A DNA stretch of 64,000 bases from Flavobacteriales bacterium (GCA_013205245.1 JABMNH010000050.1:1-64000), one strand, 5' to 3'; positions 51,516 to 60,887 are shown, numbered from the stretch's first letter. The notes: generated by a model from the sequence alone, not told the origin. Numbers and translations: made by a program.

Positions 51516-52076
51516 TTAAAGATAATTTTCAAGTCTTTTAAAAAGCTTCTTTGTCTGTGATACTCTAAATTGAGTTGTTTTTTTTTGGATGATTTCATTT
51601 ATAAAATAGGCCTCTGGGTCTTTGTGTTGGGCAAGTAATTCACATTCGTTTATAAATTCTAAAGAAGCCAAACTGGTAATACCCGGTTTATAATTGAGTA
51701 CTTGTAATTGTTTGGCATTATAAAAATTAACATAGTGTCTCAACTCTGGTCGCGGTCCCACAAAACTCATATTGCCCAGCAATACATTAAAAAGTTGTGG
51801 CAATTCGTCTAATTTATATTTTCGCAGATAAAAACCCCATTTTGTAATGCGTGGGTCGTGATTTCCTATCGTCAATAAACCCAACTTTTCTGATGCTTCG
51901 TGCATCGTTTTAAATTTATAGATGTGAAAATCGGTGTTGAATTGACTAACCCTTACCTGTTTAAAAATAACTGAACCTTTTGATGTTGCTTTTATTAATA
52001 TCGCTATCAATATTAAAACTGGACTTAAAAGAATTAAGCCAAAAAAGGAGCATATGATATCAAAAAGGCGTTTCAT
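51516..52076 (-). CDS. sugar transferase (monotopic phosphoglycosyl transferase)
   Basis: This 186-residue protein has one N-terminal re-entrant hydrophobic helix (about 9-30) followed by the PglC/WcaJ-type catalytic domain: [20 protein letters not shown], the [24 protein letters not shown] motif and [10 protein letters not shown]. It loads a sugar phosphate onto undecaprenyl phosphate. It is the last leftward gene of this region, separated from the nucleotidyltransferase by 369 bp of repeats. Confidence 0.92.
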   Translation of the reverse strand: MKRLFDIICSFFGLILLSPVLILIAILIKATSKGSVIFKQVRVSQFNTDFHIYKFKTMHEASEKLGLLTIGNHDPRITKWGFYLRKYKLDELPQLFNVLLGNMSFVGPRPELRHYVNFYNAKQLQVLNYKPGITSLASLEFINECELLAQHKDPEAYFINEIIQKKTTQFRVSQTKKLFKRLENYL

Positions 52077-52445
52077 TTTTTACAAATCGGTTTATACTAC
52101 GAAAATAGCAATACTAAAAATGCTATGCGCTTTTATTTACTTAAAAAACATTTTTAAGTGGACTGGTATTTCCTGCAAGGTCTTTTTTTGACCTTGTAAC
52201 CTGAGCTCGATATAAACTTTAATGCCATTTTTGATGATGTCATTTATTTTTAAGGGCTTGTTATTTCTACAGTCCCGACACTTCGGGAGAAATATGAGCG
52301 ACACGCCCGTCTGCCTCGGGCAGAAAATCTATATAAGATGAGATTCCTCCTCATTCTTCGTTCGGAATGACAAAAAAAATTATAGGCTTTCAGAAACTTT
52401 AAAAGCTAAAATATTGACAAACCTTGAGCCTTTTATTAGGCATTT
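52077..52445. other. 369-bp gap with several dispersed palindromes
   Basis: No gene was found. Elements seen are CAAGGTC/GACCTTG around a T7 loop (52176-52196), TCCCGA-CACT-TCGGGA (52273-52288), CTGCC-TCG-GGCAG (52311-52323), and GAGATTCCTC...GGAATGAC near 52340-52371. These look like worn-down copies of dispersed repeats, and the first could act as terminator of the nucleotidyltransferase transcript. Confidence 0.6.
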
Positions 52446-53543
52446 TTATGTTCTATTCTTATAAGATCTTAAATGCTGTCCGTACCAAGCGGGATTACTA
52501 ATACGTCTGAAAATATATAAGCGGACTTCCTTTTTATAGCAAGCTTGAATAATTGTTTTTGGATAATGAATAAACCGCATCGAAAAATAGATAAGCTCAT
52601 TTATAAACCGATTGCTTTTAGGAAAATCAATACTCATAACATATCGAAACATCAAAAACGTCAAGCTTTTCGTCTCTGGTACAGAAATATGTCCCGCTTT
52701 AAAAATCATTTGTATCAATTTTAAATACCCGTTTTTGCGATAATAAACTGGTTTAAAATTTGATAAGGCTAGCAAAACTTCAGGCTTAAACGACAATACA
52801 AATCCGTCGTAAAATTGGCGCATCATGATTTTACCTTTTAAAAATCCGCTGTCATTAATTTGTGTATTCATCATGTTATGAATGGCCTGATGCGGATAAC
52901 TCGGCACAAAAAATCCGTTTACCAGTAATTTATCTTTATAAATATCTTGATAGGTTAAGGTGTCTTGATAAGGGTTGGCAATGACTGCCCAATGAATTTC
53001 TAAAGCTGCTATTTTATCGGGATGAACCAAGCGCGGATAATGTTTTGAATGCTGCTGCTCGTTTGGTATAAAAACCCCTTTTGGCTCATACCCATTGGTC
53101 CTTAAAATTTCTGCCGTTTGGACGATTTGCTCAGGATCAACCAAAAAATCAATATCACCCACCAAACGTTCGCCAATATCTTGATACAAATTTTCTAACA
53201 AATGTGCCGTCCCTTTTAAAAAAATAGGTGTAATGCCGTGTTTGCTTAGCAAATCTTGAAGCGATTTGGCTTGTTTGATAATGGCGTTATTGCGATTGCG
53301 GTTTAACTGCGTCAATGCGGCTGCATAATTTACCAACGCTTTCGGTAAATATTCCAGTAAATCAGCGCGTTGTAAATTGAGATACAATGCCTGAAACACC
53401 ATATGACCGCTGCTTATTTGCACGAGTTTATCCCAATTTAATGCGCCAGATGCCAGTTGCTCTTTGAGGCTTTCTTTCCTTTCGGGATGTTGGCTCAATG
53501 ATAAAATGGCACCAATAAAATAGAGGCCTTCTTTATAGGTCAT
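52446..53543 (-). CDS. uncharacterised nucleotidyltransferase (NTP_transf_5 type)
   Basis: The protein has 365 residues from ATG 53543; a TTG 18 bases earlier is the alternative. The nucleotidyltransferase core has FLKGTAHLLENLY and RLVGDIDFLVDP (DID about 130-132), the metal-binding pair of the fold, followed by an extension rich in His and aromatic residues. The start overlaps the HprK-like gene by 11 bases. Members of this family accompany HPr-kinase-like genes in peptide-tailoring and exopolysaccharide clusters. The substrate is unknown. Confidence 0.85.
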   Translation of the reverse strand: MTYKEGLYFIGAILSLSQHPERKESLKEQLASGALNWDKLVQISSGHMVFQALYLNLQRADLLEYLPKALVNYAAALTQLNRNRNNAIIKQAKSLQDLLSKHGITPIFLKGTAHLLENLYQDIGERLVGDIDFLVDPEQIVQTAEILRTNGYEPKGVFIPNEQQHSKHYPRLVHPDKIAALEIHWAVIANPYQDTLTYQDIYKDKLLVNGFFVPSYPHQAIHNMMNTQINDSGFLKGKIMMRQFYDGFVLSFKPEVLLALSNFKPVYYRKNGYLKLIQMIFKAGHISVPETKSLTFLMFRYVMSIDFPKSNRFINELIYFSMRFIHYPKTIIQACYKKEVRLYIFRRISNPAWYGQHLRSYKNRT

Positions 53544-54672
53544 CGTTAAAAAGTTTGTCAACGGTTTGGCACATCAACGCATTGTCAGAATAGCTTAATT
53601 GGTAACAAGGCATCGTTGTAAACCAATCTAAAAACTGCTTAGCATTATTGGTTTCAGGTGATAGCCAAGCGTCGGGAATCAACTGTTGAAAAGCCATTTC
53701 TTGCGTTATTTTTTCACACTTTAAATCAATTTTTTTGTCGTATTTTACAAAAACCAAGGCCTTACAAGGTTGGCGTTCAACTTGATTTTTATGAGTTGGC
53801 GTCGGTGCTAAATAACGGACTTTCTTATTCTGATTTTTAAAATGATGTTGTGTCGTGTTTTTGAGTTGTGGAAAATATTCTGATAAAGCCGATACGGCAC
53901 TTTCTTTAATTGAAATGGCTGCCGGAAAATAATATAATTGCTTGTTTTTTGAGGCCATAGGCGCAAAATCATCCGCCAATAAATCCCATCCTTTAGCCAT
54001 TAATAAAGCGGCTAAAGTGCTTTTGCCGTTACCGGAATCACCTGTAAATAAGATGCTGTTTTTACCATCGCTTAAAGCGGATGCATGAAAAACACCCAGC
54101 CATTCCGATTCTGGTTTTCCATATAATTTCTCGATTAAACACATCGAGAATTTGCCTTGAAAATATTCGATTTCGGACTTTTGCCAAGTGCCGATTACTA
54201 ATTTATCAACTTCTAAAACAATGTCTTGATTATTGAAATATACCTTAAAGTCAAAATCAAAATCCGCCTCAGCGACACATAAATGTGCGAATTTTGGGTG
54301 GATTAAAAAAGCTAAGGCTTCATTTTCAAAACTGACTTTAAAAATAACACGGGCTATTTTATAATAATAAATAACCTGAAACTGCTTTAAAGCCTTTTGA
54401 ATATTGACAATGGGTTTGGTGGCCTTTAGGGTTGTTTGCTGCGTGTAGAGTGCGGTTGTTTTACCAATCAGCATGCTACATTGGTCTTTATTTATTTTTA
54501 GTGTTTGTTGACACCAATTTAATAATTCATTTGCTGATTTATTTTGATTGATTTGCAGTAAAAGTGCACTTACCGGTTTTTCAACAATGACATAAGTATT
54601 TGACGCTTTAAACCACACAATATTTTGATGCGTTAGTAGTTTTATTATAATGTCATTGGCTGTAAAAGGCAT
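53533..54672 (-). CDS. HPr-kinase-like ATPase with PqqD-like N-terminal region
   Basis: This 379-residue protein has a weak PqqD-like pattern at about 20-80 (EKPVSALLLQINQNKSANELLNW). The HprK-type kinase core has FHASALS (195-201), P-loop GDSGNGKST (211-219) and LLADDFAPM (231-239), matching the ADD motif that binds Mg in HPr kinases. True HprK works in carbon control with HPr and has a different N-domain. This form more resembles the kinases that modify lasso peptides. The peptide gene at 54764 may be its substrate. Confidence 0.8.
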   Translation of the reverse strand: MPFTANDIIIKLLTHQNIVWFKASNTYVIVEKPVSALLLQINQNKSANELLNWCQQTLKINKDQCSMLIGKTTALYTQQTTLKATKPIVNIQKALKQFQVIYYYKIARVIFKVSFENEALAFLIHPKFAHLCVAEADFDFDFKVYFNNQDIVLEVDKLVIGTWQKSEIEYFQGKFSMCLIEKLYGKPESEWLGVFHASALSDGKNSILFTGDSGNGKSTLAALLMAKGWDLLADDFAPMASKNKQLYYFPAAISIKESAVSALSEYFPQLKNTTQHHFKNQNKKVRYLAPTPTHKNQVERQPCKALVFVKYDKKIDLKCEKITQEMAFQQLIPDAWLSPETNNAKQFLDWFTTMPCYQLSYSDNALMCQTVDKLFNDDL

Positions 54673-54763
54673 GGTTTTAAATATGGCGTTTCAAATGTGA
54701 CAAATAACTACTTGTTTTAATCATAGAATACAGACAGGCTCAATGTGACAGGCTATGGTTATA

Positions 54764-54943
54764 TTACCACCCCGGATTCTCGGGCGTTGACTGTGCTTGT
54801 GCTTTTTTGGGATTCAGAATTATAAACGTCGCCATAGCGGTTAGCGCCACATATTTTCCTGTTTTTAAAATAGCTTCTTTACGGGTGATTAAATTGTCTT
54901 TATTTATCTTTTTATTGGCGCTTTGTTTTTCAGATTTTTTCAT
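54764..54943 (-). CDS. 59-residue secreted peptide, candidate substrate of the HprK-like kinase
   Basis: This short gene starts 10 bases after the stop of the T9SS protein and ends 91 bases before the HprK-like gene, all leftward. The peptide has a Lys/Asn-rich N-terminus (1-30), a hydrophobic segment (about 31-43), and PKKAQAQ, where a signal peptidase cut after AQA would free the nonapeptide QSTPENPGW. The C-terminal Trp and the Ser/Thr are unusual and could be modified. No similar protein was recognised. The reading frame is open and lies in an operon. Confidence 0.65.
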   Translation of the reverse strand: MKKSEKQSANKKINKDNLITRKEAILKTGKYVALTAMATFIILNPKKAQAQSTPENPGW

Positions 54944-54953
54944 AATTATAACA

Positions 54954-57272
54954 TTAATACCAAAATATTTTTTGATTAAAGTTGCTTGAAGCCGATTTAA
55001 TTTTTACAAAATAGACACCCGTTGCCATTGATGGTACTTGAATGTTATTGGTAGTTCCGCCTTGTAATTTAGAGGTGTAAATCTTGCGTCCTAAACTATC
55101 GTAAATATCTAGCGATGCTGATTGTTCTATTAATCCAAATACTTTGATACTATTGGTATTTGGTGAGGCCACTAAAGTGAATTTTGATTTTACAACATCA
55201 TCAATACCTAAAGTTGAAGCATTATCTTGTGTGTGCAAAAAGAACCGCCCTATACCGCTACTTGCTGAGGATAAAGTAAGGGTATACGTTTTATCAGAAT
55301 TATTTATCTCGGTAAAACTACCTAACAAATGGTCTTCTAAAAACACCTTCTTGCCTACAGGTAAATTAGTGTAGTCAGCTTTAAAAGTGATTTGTGTTCC
55401 TGCATCAGCATCCAACCCAATAGGAATAATAGTCGTGTCATAAGCGTTATCCGGCACTACTTGAAGTGCAAAATCAACGCCATTGTCTGTTACCAATTTA
55501 GAATAGATGCCAAAATTACTGGCTGTACCATCAAAACGACCCGCATCATAACCTGGGTCGAGACCTAAACTTTTCCCACTGATATATTTTATAGCCGTTG
55601 TGCTTATTTTTCCAGCGTTATTATCCGCGATAAGCACAATGCTTGGTGTGGCGGTTGTAGCTGCTTTTTGAAAAGCGACAGCTGATTGATGAGAACGCAT
55701 GGCTGCGGTGAAGTTTACTGTACTGCCACCATCTATTGAATTCACGAAAAAGGCTTGTCCAGGCGCGATATATGTCGCAGCAACAGTAGACTGATTGATT
55801 ATATCGTAACCAGGTGTTACGGGATTCCAAAAGTAAAGTGCTTGATAAGAAGTGTGTAATGCCGCTGCATTTATTGTTATAAAATTATTGGTAGCATCGG
55901 CAGCAGCGTTGGCAGGCATAGAAGATGGAAAAGGATTCCCTACGACGTTCCAACTATTGGCAGTGCCTTGGGTAATAGCTATAGGAACTGCTGCTACGGG
56001 TACTGTGCCGGTAAAGACTACAGTACCATCTGTTGTGGTTAATATTTCATAACCCTTAGCTGCTAAAAAATTACCTGCACCTGACACACTATTTGCTTTG
56101 CCAGAAACAACGGTTGTCCAATGTGTGCCCCATGCTGTGCCATTATTATCATAAGGTGTTACAGAATAATTATTACTACTTGTAGCTACATTGTTGGCGC
56201 CTGCTTCTACAAAGCCCTGGATGTCTTGTGCACCAACTGGTGCCGCAATTAAATGCCATTTGTTAACACCTGTCATATAACGGTTGTAAGTAATATTACC
56301 TGTAGATGCTCCTGTGACAATTAAAGATCCGCTTGTTGAAGCGTTTGAAGCTATGGTCATTGTGCCACTGTTTGATAAATTACCGCTGATGGTTAAACCT
56401 TTGCCGGCATTTATATCTAAAGTGCTGCTCGCAGCTATGGTTAGATTACCTATTGTATAAGTTGTTCCCGTACTTATTATGGGTTTCTTTGTAACAGCAG
56501 GTATGGTTACGGCAAAACTATTATCGGGCACACCATTACTCCAGTTAGCTGCCGTCGCCCAATCTGTATCAGATGTACCTGTCCATGTAGTTGTAGAAAT
56601 TGTAAAACCTGTTGTAGAAATGGGGAGCGTTGCTTCGCCATCACTAGTATTTCTGGTCCAATTTAATTTGTCATATATTAAGGCTAAATAGCTTGAAAAT
56701 AAAGTTTGGTTTGATCTAGAGCCACTGTAATAACCACCATTTGGACTCGCTGTCTGATTTATTTCTAGAAAATTTGTTCCTGCAGTTAGCCCTGTGCCGG
56801 TTAATTCACCTGAAACAAGGGTTTTATTTCTATATCCGGCCAAAAAAGTAGTTGGTGATAAATCATCTGTTCCTAAAAAAGCCAATACAGTATCACCCCC
56901 TTCAACAGGATTAAATCCAGCGTTAGGAGTGGTTAAAGTTCCAATTGATGAACCATAATAAGGATTGGCATCGGTTTTAACATCTGTAAAAATTATAATT
57001 GTACCCGCTTTAATAATTGTGGCTCCTGAATCCCATCTTAAAGCACCTTCTGTGTTTACAAAAGCAGAGGCGCCGTCCCAATTATTATCTGAAAAATAAA
57101 CGATGGTATTAGACGAAATATCAACCAGCGCAACAATGGAAAAATCCTTTTGACCATCACTATTAAATGCTGTAAAAGCAATATCGCCAGCCGCTGTTAT
57201 TTGCGCCCAAGCATTAAAATAACCGCTTAAAAAAACAGCGATAACAATTACAAAAAAAGATTTTTGTTTCAT
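54954..57272 (-). CDS. T9SS-secreted cell-surface protein
   Basis: This 772-residue protein has a signal peptide (about 1-23, ending NAWAQ) and an N-terminal lamin-tail/beta-sandwich-like region (ITAAGDIAFTAFNSDGQKD, about 24-220). A repeat-rich middle follows (DWATAANWSNGVPD, ISGNLSNSGTMTI), then the type IX C-terminal sorting domain (LVASPNTNSIKVFG to QKIFWY, about 700-772). The sorting domain directs it across the outer membrane, often with attachment to A-LPS. It is probably first gene of the leftward unit containing the peptide, kinase and nucleotidyltransferase genes. Confidence 0.9.
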   Translation of the reverse strand: MKQKSFFVIVIAVFLSGYFNAWAQITAAGDIAFTAFNSDGQKDFSIVALVDISSNTIVYFSDNNWDGASAFVNTEGALRWDSGATIIKAGTIIIFTDVKTDANPYYGSSIGTLTTPNAGFNPVEGGDTVLAFLGTDDLSPTTFLAGYRNKTLVSGELTGTGLTAGTNFLEINQTASPNGGYYSGSRSNQTLFSSYLALIYDKLNWTRNTSDGEATLPISTTGFTISTTTWTGTSDTDWATAANWSNGVPDNSFAVTIPAVTKKPIISTGTTYTIGNLTIAASSTLDINAGKGLTISGNLSNSGTMTIASNASTSGSLIVTGASTGNITYNRYMTGVNKWHLIAAPVGAQDIQGFVEAGANNVATSSNNYSVTPYDNNGTAWGTHWTTVVSGKANSVSGAGNFLAAKGYEILTTTDGTVVFTGTVPVAAVPIAITQGTANSWNVVGNPFPSSMPANAAADATNNFITINAAALHTSYQALYFWNPVTPGYDIINQSTVAATYIAPGQAFFVNSIDGGSTVNFTAAMRSHQSAVAFQKAATTATPSIVLIADNNAGKISTTAIKYISGKSLGLDPGYDAGRFDGTASNFGIYSKLVTDNGVDFALQVVPDNAYDTTIIPIGLDADAGTQITFKADYTNLPVGKKVFLEDHLLGSFTEINNSDKTYTLTLSSASSGIGRFFLHTQDNASTLGIDDVVKSKFTLVASPNTNSIKVFGLIEQSASLDIYDSLGRKIYTSKLQGGTTNNIQVPSMATGVYFVKIKSASSNFNQKIFWY

Positions 57273-57442
57273 AATATAAAGTTTGTTACGGTATTTACAT
57301 CAATAGAAACTGACATAAACACGGTGGTTTATTTATAAAATGAGGGGATAGATGGCGCTTAAAAACATATCTATCTAAGCGTAAGGGACTAAAGTACATA
57401 TAAATTTTTAAACTTTTATATAAAGTACTGAAAAAGAGCAAT

Positions 57443-57461
57443 ATTTAGAATCATTCTAAAT
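57443..57461. promoter_or_regulatory. perfect 9-1-9 palindrome, same as the sufA/sufS operators
   Basis: ATTTAGAAT-C-ATTCTAAAT is a perfect palindrome and the best version of the element at 19037-19055 and 36634-36652. It lies 171 bp upstream of the leftward T9SS protein gene, with no rightward gene following. A near -7 box, TACTTTAG, is at 57396-57389 on the minus strand. Confidence 0.5.
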
Positions 57462-57701
57462 AGAACTCAGCCTATTATCTTCTGAATCGAATGCGACAGC
57501 GAGCTATGGTTGCCTTTTTACAAAATTGAGCGTGCTGTAAATATGGAGAAAAATATGTCAAACAGCTCAAATTTAGAAGACTATGAGGTAAAATTATTTA
57601 AAATTAAAGCATTTATAAATGTCATAAACACCTATCGGCGGTATTTTTTTATGAAAGTTGAGGGCTATTGTTTAATCATCAAAGAATGTGAGCTTCGACT
57701 T

Positions 57702-57721
57702 CCTGCCTACCGGCAGGCAGG
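57702..57721. repeat. CCTGCC-TACC-GGCAGG palindromic repeat
   Basis: A CTGCC/GGCAG stem around TACC, flanked by GAGC...GCTC, with the same character as other dispersed Bacteroidota repeats. It lies just downstream of the CapD-like gene. Confidence 0.65.
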
Positions 57722-57793
57722 GCGCTCAGCTTGACAATAGGGTGAAGGGTGAGATGTAAAAAAGTAAGACGTGAGAACCTTATAAAACACTGC

Positions 57794-59719
57794 TCACTGA
57801 ATACTGCTCCCGATAGCTATCGGGACTGAACACTGTTTTTTATCAAGCGATTCAAATACAGAATTGTTAGAAATATATTCGGGAACGATTTGTTTAAGCA
57901 ACATTACCAATGCCGTATCATCATTGTTTTTTAAAGCTGCTAAATCGCTAATACCTCTTCTTAACATATCACAATCTATGGGCGATTGTTTGGCAATTTT
58001 AATTTTATCGTTATAAGTAGATCCGTTTTTTTCTGAATCTGTCAATAATTCTTCGTAGAGTTTTTCACCAGGCCGCAAACCTGTTATTTTTATAGCGATA
58101 TCTTCTGGGAATTTTAATCCCGACAGGTGAATCATATTTTTGGCTAAATCGTAAATTTTCATCGATGCGCCCATATCAAAAACAAACAATTCGCCAACAT
58201 TTCCCATGGTACCAGCCTCAAGAACCAATTGACAAGCTTCTGGAATTGTCATAAAATAACGTGTGATGTCTTTATGCGTTACCGTTAAGGGACCGCCATT
58301 TTCAATTTGATTTTTAAACAACGGAATAACCGACCCATTTGAGCCCAAAACATTCCCAAAACGTGTGGTGATAAATTTTGTTTTGCCTTCGGTATTTAAG
58401 CAATTCATATACATTTCGGCCACGCGCTTGGTAGCGCCCATCACATTGGTAGGATTTACAGCCTTATCAGTCGATATCATTACAAATTTCTCTACGCCGT
58501 ATTCTAAAGCCATATCGGATACTATTTTTGTGCCTAGAATATTGGCATGTACAGCCTCATAAGGATTTACTTCCATAAGGGGCACATGTTTATAAGCGGC
58601 AGCGTGAAATACTATATCGGGTTGGTAGGTCTTAAACACCTCTCTTACACGGGCCTTATTTCTTACATCAGTCACTATAGCCATACTGTTTTCAATATTT
58701 TTTTGCTCTAAATATTGTTGTAGGTTATAGAGTTCAGATTCTGCTTGATCTATCAGTATGACTTTTTTACATTTTAAATTAACTATTTGACGCGTAATTT
58801 CGCTTCCTATAGAACCCGCTGCGCCAGTAATAAGTATGGTTTTATTGTTGAATTCCTTTTTTAAAATTGGATTGTTTAAATTAATTTTTTCGCGGCCTAA
58901 TAAATCTTCTATTTTAATCGGTTTTATCTGATGGGCGTTTAAACTATTATTAATCCAATCTTTAACGGGGGGTACAATTTTGATTTTAATAGGCAACAGC
59001 GATAATTTATCTACTATTTCAATAAGACGTGAGGATTTGATGTGTTGAATGGATATAATAATGGTATCAATCTGCTTGTCTGCAATAAAATCTGGTGTGA
59101 TATCCTTTGCGTCAGACACACACAACCCGTTTATTTTCTTGCCGATGAGGCGTTTGTTGTCATCTATAAAACCATAAATCTGTATCTTGTTTTTTTTATC
59201 TTCTTTTAAAATGGTGTAGGTTATCATTCCGGCTTGACCGGCTCCATAAATCATCACACGTTCACTAAATTTATAATCGGTGATTAAAAATTCGTACGCC
59301 AATTTAAATAAATTCCGACTCGCAATAAGCAGCACCACATTCAATAAAAAATGAATTACAATAATGGATAATGGAATATTTAAACCTGCATTTATATTAA
59401 AATAATGGTTACACGTAACGACACCTATCAACAAAATCATCAGCAACAAATTGGCCATAAGCACATTAAAAGCATCGCGGCTACCCGTGCGCCTGATAAT
59501 GCCTTTATACGACCCCACTGTTAAAAAACTGATTAAAGCCACAGTAACTACAAGGGGTCCTTGAAAAATAAGTTGCGGCTTCTCAAAATCTAGTTTGAAA
59601 TTAAACCGAATAAGATAAGCAAAAACAAAGGTGTTTATAACAAGGTAGATGTCAATTAATAACACCATCCAGCGTGGTGTGTTATTTTTGATTAAAAATT
59701 TGAGTATTCTTTTTATCAT
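57794..59719 (-). CDS. CapD/PglF-type nucleotide-sugar 4,6-dehydratase
   Basis: This 641-residue membrane protein has four N-terminal TMs (about 18-140), a first Rossmann-like CoA-binding domain (VMIYGAGQAGMITY), and an extended SDR domain with NAD motif TGAAGSIGSEI. The active-site region MISTDKAVNPTNVMGATKR has Met instead of the usual Tyr, as in PglF/FlaA1/WbpM enzymes. It would dehydrate a UDP-HexNAc for surface polysaccharide. The last dozen residues (SVPIAIGSSIQ) are encoded by a repeat and are probably a tail gained by its insertion. Confidence 0.92.
   Translation of the reverse strand: MIKRILKFLIKNNTPRWMVLLIDIYLVINTFVFAYLIRFNFKLDFEKPQLIFQGPLVVTVALISFLTVGSYKGIIRRTGSRDAFNVLMANLLLMILLIGVVTCNHYFNINAGLNIPLSIIVIHFLLNVVLLIASRNLFKLAYEFLITDYKFSERVMIYGAGQAGMITYTILKEDKKNKIQIYGFIDDNKRLIGKKINGLCVSDAKDITPDFIADKQIDTIIISIQHIKSSRLIEIVDKLSLLPIKIKIVPPVKDWINNSLNAHQIKPIKIEDLLGREKINLNNPILKKEFNNKTILITGAAGSIGSEITRQIVNLKCKKVILIDQAESELYNLQQYLEQKNIENSMAIVTDVRNKARVREVFKTYQPDIVFHAAAYKHVPLMEVNPYEAVHANILGTKIVSDMALEYGVEKFVMISTDKAVNPTNVMGATKRVAEMYMNCLNTEGKTKFITTRFGNVLGSNGSVIPLFKNQIENGGPLTVTHKDITRYFMTIPEACQLVLEAGTMGNVGELFVFDMGASMKIYDLAKNMIHLSGLKFPEDIAIKITGLRPGEKLYEELLTDSEKNGSTYNDKIKIAKQSPIDCDMLRRGISDLAALKNNDDTALVMLLKQIVPEYISNNSVFESLDKKQCSVPIAIGSSIQ
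57809..57824. repeat. palindrome CCCGATAGCTATCGGG at the end of the CapD-like gene
   Basis: Identical to 33562-33577, in frame and read as PIAIG near the C-terminus. It is flanked by ACTG repeats (ACTGctcACTG and ACTGaacACTG). The insertion seems to have replaced or extended the original gene end. Confidence 0.8.
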
Positions 59720-59875
59720 GCCCCTAATTAAAAAGATAAAGATAAGAATTTTTTAATATCTGAGATAAAAATTTATTAGTCATTTAAAAGACTCTATTCA
59801 AACAATCAAAGTAAATAACGCTTTGGCAATTACAAACACTATAAATATAATTCAATAAAAGGTGTCTAATTTTTT

Positions 59876-59883
59876 TATATTTG
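59876..59883 (+). promoter_or_regulatory. -7 box of the SDR gene
   Basis: An exact TATATTTG, 22 bp before the ATG, predicts a leader of about 16 bases. No clear -33 TTG. Confidence 0.5.
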
Positions 59884-59905
59884 TGCAACTTTTTTATTTA
59901 AAAAT

Positions 59906-60871
59906 ATGCCAAAGAAGATATTAATCACCGGAGCCGCTGGTTTTTTAGGATCGCATTTATGTGATAAATTCATCAAAGAAGGGTTCAATGTTGTTGGGAT
60001 GGATAATTTTATTACGGGTACCTTTAAAAATATTGAACACCTAAGCAATTCAGATCAATTTGAGTTTCGCGAACATGATGTCACCGAATATATTGCATTT
60101 GATGGCCCTCTTGATTATATTTTACATTTTGCTTCGCCGGCAAGTCCCATTGATTATTTAAAAATTCCTATAGAAACCCTTAAAGTAGGTTCCTTAGGCA
60201 CCCATAATTTATTAGGGCTTGCCCGTAAAAAAGGCGCAAAAATACTCATTGCTTCCACTTCTGAGGTTTATGGCGATCCCTTAATAAACCCACAAACCGA
60301 AGCTTATTTTGGCAATGTAAACCCTATAGGCCCTAGGGGTGTTTATGATGAAGCCAAACGTTTTCAAGAAGCCATGACTATGGCCTACCACACACATTAT
60401 GGTTTGGATATTGCTATTGTGCGTATATTTAATACTTACGGCAAACGTATGCGCTTAAATGATGGCCGTGCCATACCAGCTTTTATTGGGCAAGCCTTAA
60501 GGGGTGAAGATTTAACTGTTTTTGGTGATGGCAGTCAAACACGCTCTTTTTGCTATGTTGATGATCAAGTAGATGGCATTTATAGATTACTCTTAGCAAA
60601 CTATCCCAATCCTGTAAATATTGGCAATCCAGAAGAAATCACCATAAAAAATTTCGCTAAAGAAATTATTACACTTTCTGGTAGTATTTCTAAAATTGTG
60701 TATATGCCACTGCCTGAAAACGATCCTTTGCAAAGAAGACCGGACATTGATTTGGCTAAAAAACTATTAGGATGGCAACCAAAAACATCAAGAAAAGATG
60801 GCCTTAAAATTACTTTTAATTATTTTAAGACTGTTTTAGAGGCGCAATTACAATATAAAAATGGGCTTTAA
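59906..60871 (+). CDS. UDP-glucuronate decarboxylase-like SDR epimerase/dehydratase
   Basis: This 321-residue extended SDR has NAD motif [11 protein letters not shown] (about 8-18), STSEVYGDP with catalytic Ser and YDEAKR (Tyr-x-x-x-Lys). [21 protein letters not shown] and [14 protein letters not shown] are typical of UDP-xylose synthases. It would make UDP-xylose, or a related sugar nucleotide, for surface glycans. The gene is alone on the + strand between two leftward polysaccharide genes. Confidence 0.88.
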   Translation: MPKKILITGAAGFLGSHLCDKFIKEGFNVVGMDNFITGTFKNIEHLSNSDQFEFREHDVTEYIAFDGPLDYILHFASPASPIDYLKIPIETLKVGSLGTHNLLGLARKKGAKILIASTSEVYGDPLINPQTEAYFGNVNPIGPRGVYDEAKRFQEAMTMAYHTHYGLDIAIVRIFNTYGKRMRLNDGRAIPAFIGQALRGEDLTVFGDGSQTRSFCYVDDQVDGIYRLLLANYPNPVNIGNPEEITIKNFAKEIITLSGSISKIVYMPLPENDPLQRRPDIDLAKKLLGWQPKTSRKDGLKITFNYFKTVLEAQLQYKNGL

Positions 60872-60887
60872 TCGTTTCAATATAATA

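Larger units (their letters stand above)
57273..57793. other. 521-bp gap with operator-like palindrome and repeats
   Basis: No convincing gene was seen. It holds the perfect operator-like palindrome (57443-57461) and a CTGCC-TACC-GGCAG repeat. A short open frame (57510-57734) runs through that repeat, has no homologue I recognise and is probably not a gene. Confidence 0.6.

Noticed and set aside
52446-54943. Lasso peptide gene cluster
   Set aside because: No asparagine-synthetase-like cyclase or transglutaminase-like leader protease was found, and the peptide has a signal-like layout instead of a lasso leader.
57510-57734. 74-codon rightward frame in the gap before the CapD-like gene
   Set aside because: Its last third is made of the CTGCC-TACC-GGCAG repeat, there is no promoter box or recognisable domain, and coding character is weak.
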